NCBI GenBank assembly: GCA_035296085.1
Contig: DATHBP010000126.1
Span: forward strand, 1-5,295
DNA: 5,295 nucleotides
Reading direction: 5' to 3'
DNA from: DATHBP01 sp035296085
GTDB taxonomy: Bacteria; Actinomycetota; Actinomycetes; Propionibacteriales; Nocardioidaceae
The notes beneath the pieces are model-generated. The model was given only the letters and a program-made list of their open reading frames with translations, had not been told where the DNA came from and made no database searches. Positions 1 to 5,295 of this stretch are shown here, piece by piece. How positions within the stretch are numbered: the stretch's first letter is position 1; each line of letters starts with the position of its first letter. The position numbers and the translations under genes are program-made.

Positions 1-240
1 GTTCAAGTCATCGGGGTCGGCCAGACAACTGTCATGTCGACCACGACCAGCGAGACCGGTGGCGCACAGACGACTGAGGCGATCCCACAGACGATCCTCA
101 CGTTGGCACTCGACCTGCGAGAGGCCCAACAAGTGCTGTTCGCGTCGCGGCCTCCGGGTGAGCTCGCTTTCGGGCTGCGCAATGACCAGTCGCCTGCCGG
201 AAAGACAGTCGGCATTACCGCAAGCAATCTGTTCGGGTGA
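1..240 (+). CDS. cpaB: CpaB/RcpC-family Tad pilus protein, C-terminal end (5' truncated by window)
   Basis: Frame 1 is open from the first base to a TGA at 238-240, giving the last 79 residues of a protein that begins outside the window. The fragment starts VQVIGVGQTT, then has a Ser/Thr/Gly-rich linker (about residues 12-27), then ILTLALDLREAQQVLFAS and a short tail. A 'V.V..VGQT' strand, a variable linker, and a 'TLAL...EAQ.L.fA...G.LafgLR' segment are typical of the C-terminal part of CpaB/RcpC. In that family an SAF domain sits upstream, and the protein is associated with the secretion channel or envelope of Tad pili. The gene ends 10 bases before tadZ, so it is very likely cotranscribed with it. 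The assignment rests on this short C-terminal pattern plus the Tad context; the SAF domain itself is not visible. An ATG at 34 lies inside the domain and is not a plausible start. Confidence 0.82.
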   Translation, partial: VQVIGVGQTTVMSTTTSETGGAQTTEAIPQTILTLALDLREAQQVLFASRPPGELAFGLRNDQSPAGKTVGITASNLFG

Positions 241-245
241 GGGAG
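241..245 (+). promoter_or_regulatory. Ribosome binding site of tadZ
   Basis: GGGAG, directly after the cpaB stop codon and 5 bases before the ATG at 251, is a good Shine-Dalgarno match. It decides the tadZ start: the reading frame stays open upstream to an ATG at 59, but that start would overlap almost all of the cpaB tail and would add an Arg-rich stretch unlike any family N-terminus. Confidence 0.7.
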
Positions 246-250
246 ACACC

Positions 251-1453
251 ATGACAACGATCGTGGAGAGCAGGACCGACAGCGCCGAGAGCTACGCCTC
301 GGCGGTAGGCGGCGGAGCCGAAGTGGTCGAGGCGCTCGACGCGCTCAGGCGCCACCTCGACCAACGACCGAATGAGTACGCCGTCGTGCTCGGGCCGAAC
401 GTGCACCTCGACGGGGCCATCAAACTCGCCGAGAGCTTGCGCGTCACGCGTCCAGCGCTCAGCGTCATCCTGCTGCGCCACCGAGTGGACGCCAACGTGC
501 TCACCGAGGCGCTGCGCTCCGGAATGCGTGAGGTCGTCGAGGAACGCGACCTGACCGGTCTCGGCCAGGCCGTCCGTCGGGCCTACACGCTCAGCGAAGC
601 GCTAGGCGGCAACGATGTCTCGCCCGAGAACGAGGGTGCCGGCAAGGTCATCACGGTGTTCTCCGCCAAGGGTGGCGTGGGCAAGACCACGATCTCGACC
701 AACCTCGCGGTCCTGCTGGCTCGCGCCGGACACTCCACCTGCCTCATCGACCTGGACCTGGCGTTCGGTGACGTCGCCGTCAGCCTGCAGATCCTGCCCA
801 CCAGGACGTTCGTCGACGCTGTCCCCATGGGCGGCGAGCTCGACCCGGCGAGCTTGGAGTCGCTGCTGACGCCTTACCGCGACGGCCTGATGACGCTCAT
901 CGCGCCCCTGCAGCCGACTGCGAAAGACACCATCCCGCCGGAGCTGGTGGGTCGGGTGCTCGACATGCTCAAGCAGCGGTTCGACTACATCGTGGTCGAC
1001 ACGGCGCCGGCCTTCGACGACCACGTCCTGAAGGCGTTCGACCACACCGACCTGCTCCTGCTGCTGCTCACCCTGGACGTGCCGGCTGTCAAAGCGGCCA
1101 AGATCGCCCTCGAGACGCTGGACCTCATTAACTATCCACGTGACCGAGTCCGTCTCATCCTGAACCGGGCGGACTCCAAGGTTGGACTCGGCGGCTTCGA
1201 GGTGGAGAAGGCGCTAGGTGCCAAGGTGATGGCGTCGATCCCGTCCGCACGAGAGGTGCCGGCCTCGATCAACCGTGGCGAGCCGATCACCACCGCTCAC
1301 CCACGGCACCCAGTCACCCAGGCGCTGGAGGAGCTGGCCAGGCTGTGCGTGGCCAAGGTCAGCACGCCGAACGCCACGGCCGACTCGACCGCCCCGGCAG
1401 AAGCGGGCGGCCACCGTTCGCGCAGCCGGTTCGCTCGCAAGGCGCGGGCATAG
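251..1453 (+). CDS. tadZ: TadZ/CpaE-type pilus localisation ATPase (receiver-like domain + ParA/MinD ATPase)
   Basis: The product is 400 residues, a usual length for TadZ/CpaE. Residues about 43-116 form an alternating strand/helix region resembling the atypical receiver domain of this family; I see no clear phospho-acceptor Asp, so it is probably not phosphorylated. The ATPase domain follows. It has the deviant Walker A motif KGGVGKTT (K140, K145), LIDLDLAFGD with D167 and D169 (Walker A' position), and Walker B-like YIVVDTAPAFDD with D250. All residues expected for ATP-dependent dimerisation are present. A run of six leucines (268-273) forms a core strand after Walker B. The C-terminus is a basic tail (388-400, six Arg/Lys). 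By family knowledge TadZ binds the membrane or pole and recruits the Tad machinery. The stop TAG abuts the tadA ATG, suggesting translational coupling. A chromosome-partition ParA is the alternative, but the N-terminal domain and neighbours argue against it. Confidence 0.93.
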   Translation: MTTIVESRTDSAESYASAVGGGAEVVEALDALRRHLDQRPNEYAVVLGPNVHLDGAIKLAESLRVTRPALSVILLRHRVDANVLTEALRSGMREVVEERDLTGLGQAVRRAYTLSEALGGNDVSPENEGAGKVITVFSAKGGVGKTTISTNLAVLLARAGHSTCLIDLDLAFGDVAVSLQILPTRTFVDAVPMGGELDPASLESLLTPYRDGLMTLIAPLQPTAKDTIPPELVGRVLDMLKQRFDYIVVDTAPAFDDHVLKAFDHTDLLLLLLTLDVPAVKAAKIALETLDLINYPRDRVRLILNRADSKVGLGGFEVEKALGAKVMASIPSAREVPASINRGEPITTAHPRHPVTQALEELARLCVAKVSTPNATADSTAPAEAGGHRSRSRFARKARA

Positions 1454-2827
1454 ATGAGCCTGAGTGAGCGGCTGGCGCGCGCGCAGACAGACCGCGGGTC
1501 GCCGGGATCGAACGGCGCCGGGTCAGACGGCAAGCCCGCGACCTCGCGGCAGGTGACCGACCCCTTCACCACGATCAAACACAGCGTGCACCAGGCGCTG
1601 CTCGCCGACCTCGGTCCCAAGCTGTACGACTCGAAGCTGACACAGGGCGAGCTCGAGCAGATGGTCCGCGGCACGTTGCAGCAGGTCATGAACCACCAGG
1701 AAGCGCGGCTCAGCCCCGCGGACCGCACCCGATTGATCCAGGAGATCGCCGACGACATCCTCGGCTACGGCCCCATCGAGCCGTTCCTCCGGGACGCGAG
1801 CCTGACGGAGGTCATGGTCAACGGCCCGTACGACATCTGGATCGAGCGAGACGGCAAGCTGCAGCGGGTCGATGGGCAGTTCGCCAGCGAGGACCACCTT
1901 CGGCGCACCATCGAGAAGATCGTGGCCCGCGTAGGCCGCCGGATCGACGAGTCGTCGCCCATGGTCGACGCACGACTTCAAGACGGCAGCCGAGTGAACG
2001 CCGTCGTGCCGCCGTTGGCGCTGGACGGGTCGCTGCTCACGATCCGAAAGTTCGCGGCCGACCCCTACACCGTCTCCGACCTCATCTCCTTCGGCACGCT
2101 CACCGAGCTCGCCGCGAAGTTTCTCAAGGCGTGCGTACAGGGCCGGCTGAACATCCTGGTGTCCGGTGGCACCGGCTCGGGCAAGACGACCACTCTCAAC
2201 GTGTTGTCCTCGTTCATCCCCGCCAACGAGCGGATCATCACTGTCGAAGACGCGGCCGAGCTGCAGCTCAACCAGAACCATGTGCTGCGGATGGAGTCGC
2301 GCCCAGCGAACATCGAGGGCAAAGGCGCAGTAACCATTCGCGACCTGGTCCGCAACTCGCTGCGTATGCGGCCGGATCGCATCGTGGTCGGTGAGATCCG
2401 CGACGCTGCCGCTCTCGACATGTTGCAGGCCATGAACACCGGGCATGACGGCTCAATCAGCACGCTGCACGCCAACACCCCTCGCGACGCTCTCGCTCGG
2501 CTGGAGACGATGGTGCTGATGGCGGGTATGGACCTTCCGATCAAGGCGATCCGCGAGCAGGTCAGCAGCGCCGTCGACATGATCGTGCAGCAGGTGCGCC
2601 TCAAGGACGGCAGCCGACGCGTCACGCACATCACCGAAGTCGAGCGGATGGAAGGCGACGTCATCACCCTGCAGGACATCTTCGTCTTCGACACGTCGCA
2701 AGGCTTCGGTGAGAACGGCCGTTCGCTCGGCCGCTTGCACTCGACCGGACTGCGGCCGGGTTTCCTGCCCAAGCTGCACGACGCCGGCATCAGCGTGGAC
2801 ACCGCGACGTTTGCGCCGGACAGATGA
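1454..2827 (+). CDS. tadA: TadA/CpaF-family secretion ATPase of the Tad pilus
   Basis: This 457-residue protein is the hexameric cytoplasmic motor that powers Flp pilin polymerisation (PilT/VirB11-like GSPII_E family). Residues 1-40 are a Gly/Ser/Asp-rich, probably disordered lead. A helical region follows, then the N-terminal domain starting at DDILGYGPIEPFL (GYGP 104-107) and including TEVMVNGPYDIWIERDG. The core motifs are intact: Walker A GGTGSGKTT (238-246, K244), Asp box ITVEDAAELQL (E265, D266), Walker B IVVGEIRD (E314), and His box TGHDGSISTLHAN (H331, H339). The C-terminus TGLRPGFLPKL is typical of CpaF. The start ATG directly follows the tadZ stop (TAGATG). Only a weak AAGG at 1439-1442 precedes it, so reinitiation after tadZ is likely. 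The stop overlaps the next gene by four bases. Confidence is high that it is an active TadA-type ATPase; the long antisense frames under it are GC-driven shadows. Confidence 0.97.
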   Translation: MSLSERLARAQTDRGSPGSNGAGSDGKPATSRQVTDPFTTIKHSVHQALLADLGPKLYDSKLTQGELEQMVRGTLQQVMNHQEARLSPADRTRLIQEIADDILGYGPIEPFLRDASLTEVMVNGPYDIWIERDGKLQRVDGQFASEDHLRRTIEKIVARVGRRIDESSPMVDARLQDGSRVNAVVPPLALDGSLLTIRKFAADPYTVSDLISFGTLTELAAKFLKACVQGRLNILVSGGTGSGKTTTLNVLSSFIPANERIITVEDAAELQLNQNHVLRMESRPANIEGKGAVTIRDLVRNSLRMRPDRIVVGEIRDAAALDMLQAMNTGHDGSISTLHANTPRDALARLETMVLMAGMDLPIKAIREQVSSAVDMIVQQVRLKDGSRRVTHITEVERMEGDVITLQDIFVFDTSQGFGENGRSLGRLHSTGLRPGFLPKLHDAGISVDTATFAPDR

Positions 2828-4752
2828 TGAGGCGTGCACGGCGTGCAGCGGTGCTGCTCGCGTTCGGGTTGCTGGTCGTCGCCCCTGGGATGGCGTGGGG
2901 CAGCGACCTCGCGGGGCATATCGACCACGTCCAGTCCAAGAACGCTGGAGTCGACTTGTTGTTCTCGGTGTCCGGGCTACCGACAGGGGTGGCACCGGAC
3001 CTGACCACGGTTGCCGTCACGGTCGACGGTCAACGTGTGCAGGCGACCGCGAAGGCTACGGCACAAGACAGCGGAAGAATCCGGCGGACCGCCATCTTGG
3101 CGATTGATGTCAGCGAAAGCATGGCGGGCACCTCATTCGACCAAGCCAAAGCGGCCGCCCACACGTTCATCGACAGGGCACCGGCTGACCTCTACGTCGG
3201 GATCGTGGCCTTCGCCAGCGATGTAAGCGTCGTCAGCCGACCCACCACCGACCGTGGTGCGGTGAACACGGCCGTCGACGGGCTGCAGTTGAGCGAGCAG
3301 ACGAGCCTGTACGCGGGCGTCACGAGAGCCGTAGCCGCCGCGGGCGGATCAGGCTTGCGAAGCATCGTCGTCCTCACCGACGGTCGAGACACCACCGACG
3401 CCGAGCTGGGCGGCGTCATCGACGCCGTTAGCGCGTCGCGCGCACGGGTGGACGTCGTCGCGCTCGGGCGGGACGGCCCCTCCCGCTCTGCCCTCGAGGA
3501 CATCGCGGCGGCGGGCCACGGGTCCGTGATCGACGCGTCCGAGCCAGAGGCGCTCACCCAGGTGTTCGCTGACGAGGCTGCGGCCATCGCGGGCCAGGTC
3601 CTCATCAGCTTCCCAGTTCCGCCCAGCAAGGCGGGCGCGGACGCAAGTATCGAAGTCTCGGTCGAGGCGGGCGGCACCACATACACCGACTCCGCAGTCG
3701 TCGGGCTGAGCGACGTGGCCACTGTCCAGCCATCAGCTCCTGCTATCAGCGTCGCGACCCCTGGGCGAGCGGTCGGCGTCCCAGTCCTGATCGGTGGACT
3801 CGCGGTGTTGGTCATCGGCATCGCGATCCTGCTGCTGGTGGCGTTCGGGATGTTCAACGTCAACGAGAGCAGCAAGATCGAGCGACGGCTCGCGGTCTAC
3901 GGCCCGAACAGCGCCATTACGGTTACTGTCCCGAGTGGCAAAGGCGAAGCCGGCGTCAAAGCCGCCGCGATCAGCGCCGCGGAGCGGGCGCTCGGGAACG
4001 GCAACCTGTCGGTGAACCTCGCGCGCAAGCTGGACGCCGCGGGACTGCCCTTCACCTCGGCGGAGTGGCTGTTGCTGCACATCGGGGTGGCACTGACTGC
4101 CGCACTGGTGGGGATGGTGCTCAGCGGCGGTGGACTGCTTGCCACGCTGCTGTTCCTGGTCATCGGCGCCGCGCTCCCGTGGGCGTACGTGAACTTCAAG
4201 CGCGGCCGGCGGTTGAAGCGGTTCCAAGGCCAGCTCGCGCCCACCCTGCAGGTGATGTCGGGCAGCCTCTCAGCCGGTCTATCGCTGGCTCAGTCGGTCG
4301 AGACTGTCGTCCGCGAGGGCTCCGAGCCGATCTCGGGGGAGTTTCGTCGAGCGCTCATCGAGCAGCGACTCGGCGTCGAGGTCGAAGACGCCCTCGACGG
4401 GGTGGCCAAGCGGATGGAGAGCAAGGACTTCGGGTGGATGGTCATGGCAGTTCGCATCCAGCGTGAGGTGGGCGGCAACCTCGCCGAGCTCCTGAACACC
4501 GTGTCGAGCACACTGCGCGAGCGCGAGTACCTCCGTCGGCAGGTGAGCACATTGTCCGCCGAGGGTCGCCTGTCCGGCTGGATCATCGGTGGCTTGCCGC
4601 CGGTGTTCGTCATCTACCTGATGCTCGTCCGTCCGGAATATCTAACTCCGATGCTGCAGAGCTCCCTCGGCCTCATGATGATCGGCATCGCGGTGGTCAT
4701 GATGGTGATGGGTGCGTTGTGGCTGCGCAAGACCGTCCAGATCGAGGTGTGA
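2824..4752 (+). CDS. tadB: VWA-domain/TadB fusion: pilus inner-membrane platform protein with extracytoplasmic VWA domain
   Basis: This 642-residue protein is about twice the usual TadB length. Residues 1-26 look like a signal sequence (MMRRARR, a hydrophobic stretch, then AWG|SD fitting an AxG cleavage site). Residues 28-88 look strand-rich. The VWA domain spans about 90-260 with a complete MIDAS: DVSES (D95, S97, S99), T160 in EQTSLYAG, and D186 in VVLTDGRD. A second strand-rich stretch (about 262-300) and a Pro/Ala-rich linker lead to a membrane helix at 318-344. The TadB part follows: KLDAAGLP (402-409), a helix pair (about 416-455), basic KRGRRLKRF (459-467), a T2SSF domain (about 467-585), and two last helices (about 585-602 and 615-634). 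Positive charges at 459-466 and 635-636 place the T2SSF loop inside and the VWA domain outside. ATGATGA overlaps the tadA stop; ATG 2827 is an equally possible start, six bases after GGA at 2818-2820. The roles are inferred from the families; the ligand is unknown. Confidence 0.93.
   Translation: MMRRARRAAVLLAFGLLVVAPGMAWGSDLAGHIDHVQSKNAGVDLLFSVSGLPTGVAPDLTTVAVTVDGQRVQATAKATAQDSGRIRRTAILAIDVSESMAGTSFDQAKAAAHTFIDRAPADLYVGIVAFASDVSVVSRPTTDRGAVNTAVDGLQLSEQTSLYAGVTRAVAAAGGSGLRSIVVLTDGRDTTDAELGGVIDAVSASRARVDVVALGRDGPSRSALEDIAAAGHGSVIDASEPEALTQVFADEAAAIAGQVLISFPVPPSKAGADASIEVSVEAGGTTYTDSAVVGLSDVATVQPSAPAISVATPGRAVGVPVLIGGLAVLVIGIAILLLVAFGMFNVNESSKIERRLAVYGPNSAITVTVPSGKGEAGVKAAAISAAERALGNGNLSVNLARKLDAAGLPFTSAEWLLLHIGVALTAALVGMVLSGGGLLATLLFLVIGAALPWAYVNFKRGRRLKRFQGQLAPTLQVMSGSLSAGLSLAQSVETVVREGSEPISGEFRRALIEQRLGVEVEDALDGVAKRMESKDFGWMVMAVRIQREVGGNLAELLNTVSSTLREREYLRRQVSTLSAEGRLSGWIIGGLPPVFVIYLMLVRPEYLTPMLQSSLGLMMIGIAVVMMVMGALWLRKTVQIEV
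4744..4749 (+). promoter_or_regulatory. Ribosome binding site of tadC, inside the 3' end of the VWA-tadB gene
   Basis: GAGGTG is a strong Shine-Dalgarno match lying in the last codons of the upstream gene, four bases before the GTG at 4754. It supports a GTG start for tadC one base after the upstream TGA (4750-4752). Confidence 0.65.
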
Positions 4753-4753
4753 C

Positions 4754-5295
4754 GTGGACTCCCCGTTGCTGCTCTTCGGCGGGCTAGCTGGCATCTTTCT
4801 CGGCATTACTGCCGTGATCGCGGTCATCGCACTACAGCCCGAGCGCCCGAGCGGCTTGCGTTCGCTCGCCCTGCTTGAGGCGTTTGCTGCTGCTCCGGAC
4901 CACATGCGCGAGGAGCTGCAACCCAGTTTCTCCGACCGGATCCTGACTCCGCTACTCAGCCGACTGCTCGGCATTGGCCGCCGCCTCACTCCGGCCGACT
5001 TCGCCGAGCGGGTGCAACAGAAGCTCGACATGGCCGGCAACCCTAGGGGAATCACCGTCGAGCGGCTCATCTCCTTGCGGATGCTCGGCTTGACGGTCGG
5101 GCTGGTGGTGTCCGTGGTCGTCGTCGTCGCTACCGGCATGTCGACGCTGACGGGCGTGTTGTTCGGAGTGGCGCTGACGTTGTTGGGCTACTTCGGACCC
5201 ATGCTCTGGCTCCGCCAGAAGGGGGCCGAGCGCACAAAGACGATCCAGCACGAACTGCCGGACTCCCTCGATCTCCTCACGATCTCAGTAGAAGC
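4754..5295 (+). CDS. tadC: TadC-type pilus inner-membrane platform protein, N-terminal part (3' truncated by window)
   Basis: An uninterrupted frame runs from GTG 4754 to the window end, giving 180 codons with no stop. The start is GTG because a good ribosome binding site (4744-4749) precedes it and the first residues (MDSPLLLFGGLAG) run straight into a membrane helix at about 5-27. A cytoplasmic segment follows, holding RVQQKLDMAGNP (86-97), which parallels KLDAAGLP of the preceding TadB part. Two membrane helices lie at about 110-128 and 132-153. Then comes the start of the T2SSF domain with HELPDSLDLLTISVE (166-180), a hallmark of TadC. By family knowledge TadC pairs with TadB to form the membrane platform on which TadA acts. 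Only one base separates the two genes, so their synthesis is probably coupled. The rest of the T2SSF domain and the last helices lie beyond the window. Confidence 0.93.
   Translation, partial: MDSPLLLFGGLAGIFLGITAVIAVIALQPERPSGLRSLALLEAFAAAPDHMREELQPSFSDRILTPLLSRLLGIGRRLTPADFAERVQQKLDMAGNPRGITVERLISLRMLGLTVGLVVSVVVVVATGMSTLTGVLFGVALTLLGYFGPMLWLRQKGAERTKTIQHELPDSLDLLTISVE

Noticed and set aside
59..250. N-terminal extension of the tadZ frame from ATG 59
   Set aside because: It overlaps the cpaB coding end, has an Arg/Ser-rich composition typical of an out-of-frame GC-rich read, and the ATG at 251 has a proper ribosome binding site.
1523..2446. 307-codon open frame on the - strand under tadA
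   Set aside because: It is an antisense shadow produced by third-position GC bias; the + strand encodes an intact TadA with every family motif, and the antisense product (Arg/His/Val/Asp-rich) shows no recognisable domain.
2065..2928. 287-codon open frame on the - strand across the tadA/VWA-tadB junction
   Set aside because: It has Ser/Arg/Thr-rich shadow composition, no domain, and lies wholly across two well-supported + strand genes.
3192..3875. 227-codon open frame on the - strand under the VWA domain
   Set aside because: Its Ser/Thr/Ala/Pro-rich composition is the expected complement of the GC-rich VWA coding sequence, and no start signal or motif was seen.
4065..4466. 133-codon + strand frame inside the T2SSF region of the fusion gene
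   Set aside because: It is an Arg-rich out-of-frame read of the TadB coding region, which is intact in its own frame.
2827..4752. Fusion being an artefact of two genes joined by a sequencing frameshift
   Set aside because: The frame is continuous, composition and codon bias look even across the junction, and a sensible Pro/Ala linker and membrane helix connect the two halves with no remnant start or stop at the join.
1..5295. Promoters, terminators, RNA genes, CRISPR arrays or mobile elements
   Set aside because: I saw no convincing hairpin-plus-T run, spaced direct repeats, transposase motif or tRNA-like fold; coding sequence fills the window, with the operon promoter presumably upstream.

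Overview
The window is a stretch of a Tad (tight adherence) / Flp-type pilus assembly operon. All genes lie on the + strand and are packed almost without gaps. The DNA is GC-rich, with strong G/C preference at third codon positions. Together with the gene order and protein sequence style (cpaB - tadZ - tadA - tadB - tadC), this points to a high-GC Gram-positive actinobacterium. Genus cannot be fixed from the sequence; a Nocardioides-like or related soil/aquatic actinobacterium is only an impression.

Layout: 1-240 is the 3' end of a CpaB/RcpC-family gene. 251-1453 encodes a TadZ/CpaE ParA/MinD-like ATPase with an N-terminal receiver-like domain. 1454-2827 encodes the TadA/CpaF secretion ATPase. 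2824-4752 encodes an unusual 642-residue protein: an N-terminal signal sequence and an extracytoplasmic von Willebrand factor A (VWA) domain with a complete MIDAS motif are joined in one frame to a complete TadB-type inner-membrane platform protein. 4754-5295 is the 5' part of the partner platform gene tadC, starting at GTG and running off the window end. There is no intergenic stretch longer than 10 bases, and I see no promoter, terminator, RNA gene, mobile element or CRISPR array.

How the genes work together: by family knowledge, TadZ localises the machine at the membrane or pole. TadA hexamers hydrolyse ATP to drive pilin polymerisation through the TadB/TadC membrane platform. CpaB/RcpC is an SAF-domain secretion-channel or wall-associated component. 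Pilin (flp), prepilin peptidase (tadV/cpaA) and pseudopilin (tadE/F) genes are not in the window and would be expected nearby.

The point most worth a second look is the VWA-TadB fusion. It would attach a metal-dependent ligand-binding domain, outside the membrane, directly to the pilus motor platform. The rest of the window is a conventional Tad locus.
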